A stretch of DNA of 7,103 nucleotides from Candidatus Eiseniibacteriota bacterium (GTDB lineage: Bacteria > Eisenbacteria > RBG-16-71-46): contig VBPB01000158.1 in NCBI GenBank assembly GCA_005893365.1, forward strand, positions 1 through 7,103. Reading direction: 5' to 3'. Positions 1-5,471 of this stretch are shown here, piece by piece (within the stretch, counting starts at the first letter, position 1; each line of letters opens with the position of its first letter). The position numbers were made by a program, and so were the translations under genes. The notes under the pieces were generated by a model. That model saw nothing but the letters and a program-made list of their open reading frames with translations. It did not search any database and had not been told where the DNA came from.

Positions 1-45
1 AAGCTCGACATCCCTGCGGGTGTCGACATCGAGATCAAGACCTGA
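1..45 (+). CDS. rpsJ: 30S ribosomal protein S10 (uS10), C-terminal tail only
   Basis: The first 14 codons in frame 1 read KLDIPAGVDIEIKT and end with TGA at 43-45. The PAGVDIEIK ending is the usual C-terminus of S10, the small-subunit head protein that also acts as NusE in transcription antitermination. Everything upstream of this tail lies outside the window. Its place 11 nt before rplC is the standard start of the S10 operon, which supports the call despite the short fragment. Nothing can be said about its start or promoter. Confidence 0.9.
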   Translation, partial: KLDIPAGVDIEIKT

Positions 46-56
46 GAGACGACGCC

Positions 57-680
57 ATGATCGGCCTCATCGGCAAAAAGATCGGCATGACGCAGCTCTA
101 CAACGACAAGGGCGACGTCCTGCCGGTGACCGTGATCCAGGCGGGACCGTGCACCGTCACCGAGGTGCGGTCGACCACGCGGGACGGCTACACCGCGGTC
201 CAGCTCGGCTTCGGCACCAACAAGGAGACCCGCTTCTCCCGGCCGGTGCTGGGCCAGTTCAAGAAGCGCAATCTTCCGCCCTCCCGGCACCTGAAGGAGT
301 TCCGCGTCGCCGACGCTGCGCCGTACGAGGTGGGCCAGAACCTGACGGTCACCCTGTTCGAGCCGGGCGAGCACGTGGACATCCAGGGTGTGACCAAGGG
401 CCGCGGGTTCGCGGGCGTGGTCAAGCGGCACAAGTTCGCCGCCGGTCATGCCGGGCACGGGCCGACCGCCGGCAAGCAGCCGGGCTCGATCGGCGCATCG
501 GCCTATCCGTCGCGGGTCATCAAGGGCAAGCGGCTGCCGGGGCGCATGGGCGGCGTCAACCTGACCACCAAGAATCTGGTCGTCGCGTTCGTGGATGTGG
601 AGCAGAACCTCCTGATGGTGCGCGGCGCCGTCCCGGGCTCGACCAATGGCCTGGTGTTCATCAAGAAGCGGGGCGAGTGA
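57..680 (+). CDS. rplC: 50S ribosomal protein L3 (uL3)
   Basis: The product is 207 residues, within the usual bacterial range of about 205-220. L3 is an early-assembly protein that binds 23S rRNA near its 3' end and sends a long loop towards the peptidyl-transferase centre. The N-terminus MIGLIGKKIGMTQ is typical and fixes the ATG start. The family signature GVTKGRGFAGVVKRHKF spans residues 111-127 and GSIGASAYPSRV lies at 143-154, with KGKRLPGRMGG at 156-166. The residue aligned with E. coli Gln150, which PrmB methylates there, is Ala147. The gene starts 11 nt after rpsJ behind only a weak purine stretch (GAGAG, 44-48), so coupling to rpsJ translation is likely. The rplD start follows after one base. 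Confidence 0.98.
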   Translation: MIGLIGKKIGMTQLYNDKGDVLPVTVIQAGPCTVTEVRSTTRDGYTAVQLGFGTNKETRFSRPVLGQFKKRNLPPSRHLKEFRVADAAPYEVGQNLTVTLFEPGEHVDIQGVTKGRGFAGVVKRHKFAAGHAGHGPTAGKQPGSIGASAYPSRVIKGKRLPGRMGGVNLTTKNLVVAFVDVEQNLLMVRGAVPGSTNGLVFIKKRGE

Positions 681-681
681 G

Positions 682-1308
682 ATGAACGCGAAGTGCTACA
701 CGAGCGACGGGAGCGAGCAGGGCACGGCGACCCTGCCCGACGAGCTGTTCGGCCAGCAGGTGCAGGAGCATCTGCTCTGGCTCGCGGTGAAGCGATACCT
801 CGGCAACCAGCGCCAGGGGACCGCCAAGGTGAAGACCCGCGGCGAGGTCTCCGGAGGCGGCCGCAAGCCGTGGAAGCAGAAGGGCACCGGCCGGGCGCGC
901 TCCGGCTCGAACACCTCGCCGCTGTGGCCGGGCGGCGGACGCGCGTTCGGACCCAAGCCGCACGACCACCGCACCGAGATGCCCAAGGGCCAGCGCCGGC
1001 AGGCGCTCGCCTCGGCGCTCTCGCTCAAGGCGTCGGAGAACGCGGTCGTGGTGCTCGAGGCGCTCGCCTTCGCGGCACCCAAGACGAGCGAGATGGCCAA
1101 GACCCTCGAGCGGCTCGGACTCAAGGACCGGCGCACCCTGCTGGTGCTGGGCGAGGCGGACGGCAACGTGGTCAAGTCCTGCCGGAACCTGCCCAACCTC
1201 AGCACGACGCTGGCCCATCAGGTCAACCCCTATGACCTCCTCCACTGCGACATGCTGCTGCTGACCCGTCAGGGTCTCGACCGCATGAAGGAGGTATTCG
1301 TCGGATGA
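682..1308 (+). CDS. rplD: 50S ribosomal protein L4 (uL4)
   Basis: The product is 208 residues from the ATG at 682, one base after the rplC stop. The same frame is open further upstream to an ATG at 646, but that would overlap rplC and add unrelated residues, so I reject it. L4 binds 23S rRNA domain I, and its extended loop helps form the exit-tunnel constriction. The loop is plain at residues 44-95, including GEVSGGGRKPWKQKGTGRAR (54-73) and WPGGGRAFGPKPHDH (82-96). The globular part follows, with QRRQALASALSLKA at 105-118. In E. coli L4 also represses the S10 operon through the rpsJ leader, which is outside this window, so that role cannot be judged here. The stop overlaps the rplW start as ATGA. 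Confidence 0.98.
   Translation: MNAKCYTSDGSEQGTATLPDELFGQQVQEHLLWLAVKRYLGNQRQGTAKVKTRGEVSGGGRKPWKQKGTGRARSGSNTSPLWPGGGRAFGPKPHDHRTEMPKGQRRQALASALSLKASENAVVVLEALAFAAPKTSEMAKTLERLGLKDRRTLLVLGEADGNVVKSCRNLPNLSTTLAHQVNPYDLLHCDMLLLTRQGLDRMKEVFVG
1288..1295 (+). promoter_or_regulatory. Strong Shine-Dalgarno for rplW inside the rplD end
   Basis: AAGGAGGT is a full match to the anti-Shine-Dalgarno core, with a 9-nt spacer to the rplW ATG at 1305. It lies within the last codons of rplD and supports the start at the ATGA overlap. It suggests reinitiation plus independent ribosome loading. Confidence 0.85.
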
Positions 1309-1595
1309 AAGACCCGCGATCCATCGTCCGCAAGGCGCTGATCACCGAGAAGGGGACGGCGCTCCGCGAGCTGCGCAACCAGTACCACTTCGAGGTCGCG
1401 CGCGACGCGAACAAGATCGAGATCAAGCAGGCCGTCGAGGCCATCTTCTCGGTCAAGGTGGAGCACGTGCGCACCATGCAGGTGCACGGCAAGATGAAGC
1501 GGCAGGGAGCCCACGCCGACCGGCGCAGCGACTGGAAGAAGGCCGTCGTGACCCTCAAGCCCGAGCAGAAGATCGAGTTGTTCGAGCAGATCTAG
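1305..1595 (+). CDS. rplW: 50S ribosomal protein L23 (uL23)
   Basis: The product is 96 residues, normal for bacterial L23. L23 sits at the exit of the nascent-chain tunnel and is the docking point for trigger factor and signal recognition particle. The N-terminal IVRKALITEKGT (residues 7-18) is the standard opening. It is followed by the region YHFEVARDANKIEIKQAVEAIF (starting at residue 28) and by VKVEHVRTM (residues 50-58), the typical alpha/beta core. The loop at 59-72 (QVHGKMKRQGAHAD) is basic, as expected for rRNA contact. Its ATG overlaps the rplD stop by four bases and is preceded by a near-perfect Shine-Dalgarno. Bacterial L23 lacks the long N-terminal extension of eukaryotic forms, and so does this one. 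Confidence 0.97.
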   Translation: MKDPRSIVRKALITEKGTALRELRNQYHFEVARDANKIEIKQAVEAIFSVKVEHVRTMQVHGKMKRQGAHADRRSDWKKAVVTLKPEQKIELFEQI

Positions 1596-1613
1596 ACCAA
1601 AGGACTTCGCACC

Positions 1614-2438
1614 ATGTCGCTCAAGAAATTCCGCCCCGTCACCCCGACCCGCCGGCATGCCGTCCTGCCGGACTTCAAGGAGTTGACGCGTCGCAAGCCG
1701 CTCAAGTCGCTCACCGAGCGCAAGCTCAAGACCGGCGGCCGGGACAACTACGGGCACGTCTCCTCGCGCTGGATCGGAGGCGGCCACAAGCAGCGCTACC
1801 GGCTGGTGGACTTCCGTCGCAACAAGGACGGCATCCCGGCGCGGGTGGCGAGCATCGAGTACGACCCGAACCGCTCGGCGCGCATCGCGCTGCTCAACTA
1901 CGTCGACGGCGAGCGGCGCTACATCGTGGCGCCGGACGGGCTCAAGGTGGGCGAGCGGGTGCAGTCGGGCGCCGACGCCGAGATCAAGAACGGGAACTGT
2001 CTCCCGCTCAAGAACATCCCGCTCGGCACCAACATCCACAACGTCGAGCTGTTCCCGGGCCGCAACGCGCGGGTGGCGCGGTCGGCGGGCTCGTTCTGCC
2101 AGCTGATGGCGAAGGACGGGGACTACGCCCAGCTGCGCCTGCCGTCGGGCGAGGTGCGCAGCTTCCACGTCAACTGCCGCGCGGTGATCGGGCAGGTCGG
2201 CAATCTGGATCACGAGAACGTCTCCCACGGCAAGGCCGGCCGCAACCGGTGGCTGGGCCGCCTCGGCAGCGTGCGGGGCGTGGCGATGAACCCGGTGGAC
2301 CATCCGATGGGCGGCGGCGAGGGCAAGTCGTCGGGCGGACGGCACCCGTGCTCGCCGTGGGGCCAGGGCAGCAAGGGACTCAAGACCCGGAAGGCGAAGC
2401 TGAGCGACAAGCTCATCGTCCGCCGCCGGAAGAAATAA
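1614..2438 (+). CDS. rplB: 50S ribosomal protein L2 (uL2)
   Basis: The product is 274 residues, against 273 in E. coli. L2 is one of the most conserved large-subunit proteins and is needed for subunit association and peptidyl-transferase activity. Seen in order are the N-terminal arm MSLKKFRPVTPTRRH, the OB-fold region with GGGHKQRYRLVDFRRNKDGIPA (starting at residue 55), EYDPNRSARIALLNY (82-96), GERRYIVAPDGL (99-110), the SH3-like domain ARSAGSFCQLMAKDGDY (155-171), and the signature MNPVDHPMGGGEG (225-237). His230 corresponds to the functionally important E. coli His229 and is kept. The next conserved His of PHGGGEG is Met232 here. The C-terminus LIVRRRKK is typical. AAAGGA at 1599-1604 is its Shine-Dalgarno, 18 nt after rplW. 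Confidence 0.98.
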   Translation: MSLKKFRPVTPTRRHAVLPDFKELTRRKPLKSLTERKLKTGGRDNYGHVSSRWIGGGHKQRYRLVDFRRNKDGIPARVASIEYDPNRSARIALLNYVDGERRYIVAPDGLKVGERVQSGADAEIKNGNCLPLKNIPLGTNIHNVELFPGRNARVARSAGSFCQLMAKDGDYAQLRLPSGEVRSFHVNCRAVIGQVGNLDHENVSHGKAGRNRWLGRLGSVRGVAMNPVDHPMGGGEGKSSGGRHPCSPWGQGSKGLKTRKAKLSDKLIVRRRKK

Positions 2439-2456
2439 CCGAGCGAGGCAAGCACG

Positions 2457-2753
2457 ATGGCGCGTTCGATCAAGAAGGGGCCGTACGTCGTCGACTCCCT
2501 GGTCGGGAAGATCGAGACCCTGAACCGGAGCGGCGAGAAACGGGTGCTCAAGACCTGGGCGCGCCGTTGCACGATCCTGCCGGAGTTCGTCGGCCACACG
2601 CTGGCCGTCCACAACGGCAACAAGTTCCTGCCCATCTACATCACCGAGAACATGGTCGGGCACAAGCTCGGAGAGTTCGTGCCCACGCGGGTCTTCCGCG
2701 GCCACGGTCAGCGTGTGGCGGAGAAGACCCCGGTGCCCGGGAAGCCGGCCTGA
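2457..2753 (+). CDS. rpsS: 30S ribosomal protein S19 (uS19)
   Basis: The product is 98 residues, slightly longer than the common 92-93 because of the tail after GHGQR. S19 lies in the head of the small subunit next to S13 and contacts 16S rRNA and the subunit bridge. The start MARSIKKGPYVVDSL is characteristic. The family signature MVGHKLGEFVPTRVFRGH covers residues 66-83, and HNGNKFLPIYI (52-62) precedes it. GAGG at 2445-2448 gives a modest Shine-Dalgarno 8 nt before the ATG. The rplV ATG comes one base after this stop (TGACATG), a clear coupling arrangement. Confidence 0.97.
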   Translation: MARSIKKGPYVVDSLVGKIETLNRSGEKRVLKTWARRCTILPEFVGHTLAVHNGNKFLPIYITENMVGHKLGEFVPTRVFRGHGQRVAEKTPVPGKPA

Positions 2754-2754
2754 C

Positions 2755-3090
2755 ATGCAAGCGACCGCGATCCAGCGCTACGTGCGCATCACGCCGCGCA
2801 AGTGCAACCAGGTGCTGGCCCTGATCCGTGGCCAGGCCGTGGAGCAGGCGCAAAACACGCTGCAGTTCACGCCCAAGAACGGGGCGCGCATCGTCCAGAA
2901 GGTGCTCAAGTCCGCGGTCGCGAATGCCCTGCACGAAGGCAAGGTGCGCGTCGAGGACCTGTACGTGAAGGAGGCGGTGGTGGGTGCGGGGCCGACGCTC
3001 AAGCGTTGGCTGCCGCGGGCCCAGGGCCGCGCGACCCCGCTGTTGAAGCGTATGAGCCACGTGTCCCTGACCGTGGCGACGAGGGAGTAG
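2755..3090 (+). CDS. rplV: 50S ribosomal protein L22 (uL22)
   Basis: The product is 111 residues from the ATG at 2755, matching the family's usual 110-115. The frame is open upstream to 2713, but that stretch overlaps rpsS and does not resemble L22. L22 binds all domains of 23S rRNA, and its beta-hairpin lines the exit tunnel beside L4. The globular start MQATAIQRYVRITPRKCNQV is typical, with LIRGQAVEQAQNTL following. The tunnel hairpin is visible as GPTLKRWLPRAQGRATPLLKR (starting at residue 81), ending in SHVSLTV. The hairpin has the normal length, with no insertion or deletion of the kind linked to macrolide resistance. The last codons, GAGGGAG (3081-3087), double as the rpsC Shine-Dalgarno. 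Confidence 0.97.
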   Translation: MQATAIQRYVRITPRKCNQVLALIRGQAVEQAQNTLQFTPKNGARIVQKVLKSAVANALHEGKVRVEDLYVKEAVVGAGPTLKRWLPRAQGRATPLLKRMSHVSLTVATRE

Positions 3091-3093
3091 TCC

Positions 3094-3756
3094 ATGGGTC
3101 AGAAGACACATCCCATCGGCTTGCGCCTGGGGATCAACAAGACCTGGGACTCGCGGTGGTTCGCCAAGCGCAACTACCCCGAGCTGCTCAAGGAAGATCT
3201 CCTGATCAAGCGGTATCTCAAGAAGCGCCTCTACCAGGCCGGCATCTCGCGCATCACCATCGAGCGCAAGGGCGACCGGATCACGATCGGTATCAAGACG
3301 GCCCGGCCGGGGCTGGTGATCGGGCGCAAGGGCGAGCAGGTGGACAAGCTCTCCGAGGAGATGAAGTCGCTGACCAAGAAGATCGTGCAGCTCAACATCG
3401 AAGAGATCAAGCGGGCCGATCTCGACGCCCAGTTGGTGGCCGAGCACATCGCCAAGCAGCTGGAGCAGCGCGTCTCGTTCCGCCGCGCCATGAAGAAGGC
3501 GATCACCTCGTCGATGCGCGCGGGGGCCCTGGGCATCCGGGTCGCCTGCTCCGGGCGGCTGGGCGGCTCCGAGATGGCGCGCTTCGAGACCTACCGCGAG
3601 GGGCGGGTGCCGCTGCACACGCTCCGCGCGGACATCGATTTCGCGCGGGCCACGGCGATGACGCAGTACGGCACCTGTGGCGTGAAGGTGTGGATGTTCC
3701 ACGGCGAGGTCCTGGACAAGCCGCAGACGGCGACGCCCCAGGCCGCGGCGAGGTAG
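3094..3756 (+). CDS. rpsC: 30S ribosomal protein S3 (uS3)
   Basis: The product is 220 residues, normal for bacterial S3. S3 lies at the mRNA entry tunnel with S4 and S5 and takes part in unwinding mRNA. The start MGQKTHPIGLRLGI is diagnostic. The type II KH domain carries LVIGRKGEQVDKL at 74-86, with the GxxG loop GRKG at 77-80. The basic helix SFRRAMKKAI (128-137) has the arginines and lysine that match the E. coli helicase residues. The C-terminal domain signature runs through GALGIRVACSGRLGGSEMAR (144-163) and TYREGRVPLHTLRADID (166-182). The last 13 residues, KPQTATPQAAAR and neighbours, form a short low-complexity tail. The ATG is 3 nt after the rplV stop, with GGGAG overlapping that stop region. 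Confidence 0.98.
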   Translation: MGQKTHPIGLRLGINKTWDSRWFAKRNYPELLKEDLLIKRYLKKRLYQAGISRITIERKGDRITIGIKTARPGLVIGRKGEQVDKLSEEMKSLTKKIVQLNIEEIKRADLDAQLVAEHIAKQLEQRVSFRRAMKKAITSSMRAGALGIRVACSGRLGGSEMARFETYREGRVPLHTLRADIDFARATAMTQYGTCGVKVWMFHGEVLDKPQTATPQAAAR

Positions 3757-3766
3757 GAGCCAACCC

Positions 3767-4189
3767 ATGTTGATGCCGAAGCGGGTCAAGTACCGGAAGC
3801 AGATGCGCGGCCGCATGCGCGGCAAGGCGTATCGCGGCTCCTCGGTGGCGTTCGGGGAGTACGGGCTCATGGCGCTCGAGCCGGCGTGGATCACCAGCCG
3901 CCAGATCGAGGCGGCGCGCGTGGCCATCACCCGCTCGATCAAGCGCGGCGGCAAGATGTGGATCCGGGTGTTCCCGGACAAGCCGTACACGAAGAAGCCC
4001 GCCGAGACCCGCATGGGCAAGGGCAAGGGCGCGCCCGAGGGCTGGGTCGCGGTGGTCAAGCCGGGACGGGTGATGTTCGAGCTCCAGGGGATCGCGAAGA
4101 ACCTCGCGCAGGACGCCATGACGCTCGGGGCGTCCAAGCTGCCGATCCGCACGCGGTTCGTCGAGCGGCACGAGCTGGGAGGGCAGTGA
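3767..4189 (+). CDS. rplP: 50S ribosomal protein L16 (uL16)
   Basis: The product is 140 residues, close to the usual 136-144. L16 is a late-assembly protein near the A site that helps position tRNA and 23S helix 89. MLMPKRVKYRKQMRGRMRG is the standard N-terminus. Residues 24-45 carry GSSVAFGEYGLMALEP, and the signature RMGKGKGAPEGWVAVVKPGR spans 82-101. Arg82 matches E. coli Arg81, the residue hydroxylated by YcfD there; no such enzyme is encoded in this window, so modification is unknown. The Shine-Dalgarno AGGAG (3755-3759) overlaps the rpsC stop codon TAG. The gene ends in GGAGGG, which serves rpmC. Confidence 0.98.
   Translation: MLMPKRVKYRKQMRGRMRGKAYRGSSVAFGEYGLMALEPAWITSRQIEAARVAITRSIKRGGKMWIRVFPDKPYTKKPAETRMGKGKGAPEGWVAVVKPGRVMFELQGIAKNLAQDAMTLGASKLPIRTRFVERHELGGQ
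4178..4183 (+). promoter_or_regulatory. Shine-Dalgarno that fixes the rpmC GTG start
   Basis: GGAGGG lies in the last codons of rplP with an 8-nt spacer to GTG at 4192. The next in-frame ATG, at 4216, has no comparable purine run at a good distance. This decides the rpmC start in favour of GTG. Confidence 0.75.
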
Positions 4190-4191
4190 CC

Positions 4192-4398
4192 GTGCCTCAC
4201 GTCAAGGCTCAGGCCATGAAGGAGATGACGCCCGAGGAGATCACGCAGCGCGTCACCGACCTGCGTGAGGAGCTCTTCAATCTGCGCTTCCGCAATTCGA
4301 TGCGGCAGCTCGACAACCCGCTGAAGATCCGCGAGGGACGGCGCGAGCTGGCCCGTCTGCTCACGGTGCTGCGCGAGAAGGAAGGCAAGAAGGTATGA
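4192..4398 (+). CDS. rpmC: 50S ribosomal protein L29 (uL29), GTG start
   Basis: The product is 68 residues from GTG at 4192, two bases after the rplP stop. L29 is a small alpha-helical protein beside the tunnel exit, next to L23. Residues 4-17 (VKAQAMKEMTPEEI) align with the usual opening MKA..LRELSxEEL of the family, so translation should start at or before them. Val4 is GTC and cannot be a start, whereas GTG at codon 1 can. Starting at ATG 4216 would give 60 residues and cut off the conserved opening. The helical hairpin follows, with LREELFNLRFRNSMRQLDNP (24-43) and REGRRELARLLTVLREKE (47-64). The stop overlaps the rpsQ start as ATGA. AAGGAAGG at 4378-4385 in its last codons serves rpsQ. 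The family is certain and the exact start is likely. Confidence 0.93.
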   Translation: MPHVKAQAMKEMTPEEITQRVTDLREELFNLRFRNSMRQLDNPLKIREGRRELARLLTVLREKEGKKV

Positions 4399-4655
4399 CG
4401 ACGGAACGCAATCGTCGCAAGCTCAGGATCGGGAAGGTGGTCAGCGACCGCATGGACAAGACGATCGTGGTGTCGATCGAGCGGCTGGTGAAGCACGCGC
4501 TCTACGGTCGCTACGTGCGGCGGCGGTCCAAGTTCAAGGTGCACGACGAGAAGAACGAGTGCCACATCGGAGACACGGTCCGTTTCATGGAGACGCGACC
4601 CATCTCCAAGGACAAGCGGTGGCGCTTCGTGGAGATCGTGGAGCGGGCGAAGTAA
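4395..4655 (+). CDS. rpsQ: 30S ribosomal protein S17 (uS17)
   Basis: The product is 86 residues, the usual length. S17 is a primary 16S rRNA binding protein of the small-subunit body with an OB fold. The start RNRRKLRIGKVVSDRMDKT (5-23) is typical, as is TIVVSIERLVKHALYGRYVR (23-42). The signature GDTVRFMETRPISKDKRWR lies at 59-77. The ATG overlaps the rpmC stop by four bases, and the Shine-Dalgarno AAGGAAGG ends 9 nt upstream. In the E. coli arrangement this is the last gene of the S10 operon. Here only 18 nt separate it from rplN, and neither a terminator nor a promoter is visible, so transcription probably continues into the spc genes. Confidence 0.97.
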   Translation: MTTERNRRKLRIGKVVSDRMDKTIVVSIERLVKHALYGRYVRRRSKFKVHDEKNECHIGDTVRFMETRPISKDKRWRFVEIVERAK

Positions 4656-4673
4656 GCCCCCAGGGAGCCGACG

Positions 4674-5042
4674 ATGATCCAGCTTCGAACCATGGTGACG
4701 GTCGCGGACAACTCGGGCGCCAAGCGTGCCCAGTGCATCAAGGTCCTGGGCGGCCACCATCGGCGTTACGGGCATCTCGGCGACATCGTCGTGGTGGCCA
4801 TCAAGGACGCCATCCCGGGCGCCGGGGTCAAGAAGGGCGACGTCGCCAAGGCGGTGGTGGTGCGCGCCGTCAAGGAAGGCCGCCGCAAGGACGGCTCCTA
4901 CATCCGCTTCGATGAGAACGCGGTGGTGCTCATCAACGACGACAAGGAGCCGCGCGGCACCCGCATCTTCGGGCCGGTGGCTCGTGAGCTGCGTGAGCGG
5001 GCGTTCATGAAGATCATCTCGCTCGCGCCGGAGGTGATCTGA
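4674..5042 (+). CDS. rplN: 50S ribosomal protein L14 (uL14)
   Basis: The product is 122 residues, the standard length. L14 lies on the intersubunit face, forms bridges with 16S rRNA and is the binding site of the silencing factor RsfS. MIQLRTMVTVADNSGAKRAQ is the canonical start. KKGDVAKAVVVRAVKEGRRK (53-72) followed by DGSYIRFDENAVVLIND (73-89) is the family signature, and GTRIFGPVARELRER (95-109) is the typical C-terminal part. The Shine-Dalgarno AGGGAG (4662-4667) lies 6 nt before the ATG. The stop TGA shares its last base with the rplX ATG (TGATG). This is the first gene of the spc group. Confidence 0.98.
   Translation: MIQLRTMVTVADNSGAKRAQCIKVLGGHHRRYGHLGDIVVVAIKDAIPGAGVKKGDVAKAVVVRAVKEGRRKDGSYIRFDENAVVLINDDKEPRGTRIFGPVARELRERAFMKIISLAPEVI
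5030..5039 (+). promoter_or_regulatory. Extended Shine-Dalgarno for rplX
   Basis: GGAGGTGATC matches ten consecutive bases of the sequence complementary to the conserved 16S rRNA 3' end (GATCACCTCC). It sits in the last codons of rplN, and GGAGG ends 7 nt before the rplX ATG at 5042. The same bases encode the ordinary L14 ending PEVI, so some of the match may be coincidental. Confidence 0.8.
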
Positions 5043-5383
5043 TGGGCATCAAGATCCGCAAGGGCGACACCGTGGCGGTCATCGCCGGTGACGACAAGGG
5101 GACGATGGAGCACCCGCGCCTCGGCCGCGTGCTCTCGGTGGACGAGGTGAAGCAGCGCGTGGTGGTCGAGAAGGTGAACATGGTGAAGCGCCACACCAAG
5201 GCGCGGCGCCAGGGCGTGCAGAGCGGCATCGTCGAGAAGGAGGCCCCCATCCACATCTCGAACGTGATGCTCTACGACCCGAAGGCGAAGCGCGGGACGC
5301 GCGTGCGCATCCAGAGCCGTCCCGACGGCTCGCGCGAGCGCATCTCCGTGGCGAGTGGGGAGACGCTTCCGAAAGGCCAGTAG
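5042..5383 (+). CDS. rplX: 50S ribosomal protein L24 (uL24)
   Basis: The product is 113 residues, slightly above the common 100-110. L24 is an assembly-initiator protein that binds the 5' domain of 23S rRNA and lies near the tunnel exit. The KOW motif is at the N-terminus: KIRKGDTVAVIAGDDKG (4-20) and LGRVLSVDEVKQRVVVEKVN (27-46). MVKRHTKARRQGVQSGIVEK (47-66) and APIHISNVMLYDPKAK (68-83) are typical. The tail RPDGSRERISVASGETLPKGQ begins at 93 and resembles the usual KxRxxxxSGE ending. It overlaps rplN by one base. The stop TAG is followed at once by the structured 88-nt spacer before rplE, where the tight packing of the cluster breaks for the first time. Confidence 0.97.
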   Translation: MGIKIRKGDTVAVIAGDDKGTMEHPRLGRVLSVDEVKQRVVVEKVNMVKRHTKARRQGVQSGIVEKEAPIHISNVMLYDPKAKRGTRVRIQSRPDGSRERISVASGETLPKGQ

Positions 5384-5384
5384 C

Positions 5385-5403
5385 GGCGCGCTCGAGGCGC
5401 GCC
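5385..5403 (+). other. GC-rich hairpin directly after the rplX stop
   Basis: GGCGCGC (5385-5391) pairs perfectly with GCGCGCC (5397-5403) around the 5-nt loop TCGAG, giving a 7-bp all-GC stem one base after the stop codon. No run of T follows (the next bases are TAGGATCG), so it does not look like an intrinsic terminator. It could stabilise the message end of rplX or form part of the larger folded spacer described next. Confidence 0.6.
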
Positions 5404-5409
5404 TAGGAT

Positions 5410-5459
5410 CGCAGCCCGAAAGCACCAGGGTCGGGGGGCTGCGGCGGTGAAGACCCTGG
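5410..5459 (+). promoter_or_regulatory. Interleaved helices upstream of rplE: possible pseudoknot or switch
   Basis: Two perfect 8-bp helices can form. Helix A pairs CGCAGCCC (5410-5417) with GGGCTGCG (5436-5443). Helix B pairs CCAGGGTC (5425-5432) with GACCCTGG (5452-5459). The arms alternate A-B-A-B, so they are either an H-type pseudoknot with loops of 7, 3 and 8 nt or two mutually exclusive hairpins. The last two bases of helix B are the GG of the rplE Shine-Dalgarno GGAG (5458-5461). Helix B could therefore limit ribosome access to rplE. In E. coli the S8 autoregulatory site of the spc operon overlaps the rplX–rplE junction. The position matches, but I see no clear copy of the E. coli S8 site and do not claim that S8 binds here. 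Confidence 0.5.
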
Positions 5460-5471
5460 AGACGAGAGACC

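Noticed and set aside
646..681. Upstream ATG start for rplD
   Set aside because: It would overlap the conserved end of rplC by 35 bases, and the extra residues have no counterpart in L4.
20..685. Long open frame on the + strand in another frame over rplC
   Set aside because: Its product is an Arg/Gly/Pro-rich shadow with no family features, while the rplC frame gives a textbook L3.
1269..4200. Very long open frames on the minus strand (about 495 and 519 codons) opposite rplW–rplB–rpsS and rpsS–rplP
   Set aside because: They lie antisense to well-recognised ribosomal protein genes, are low-complexity (rich in Arg, Leu, Ala, His, Asp) and match no family I know. High GC at third codon positions makes stop codons rare on the opposite strand.
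4656..4673. Separate promoter for the spc genes between rpsQ and rplN
   Set aside because: Only 18 nt are available and they contain the Shine-Dalgarno. I see no -35/-10 pair there or at the end of rpsQ in this GC-rich DNA.
5385..5403. Intrinsic terminator after rplX
   Set aside because: The stem is strong and GC-rich but no T-run follows, and the operon continues without a visible promoter.
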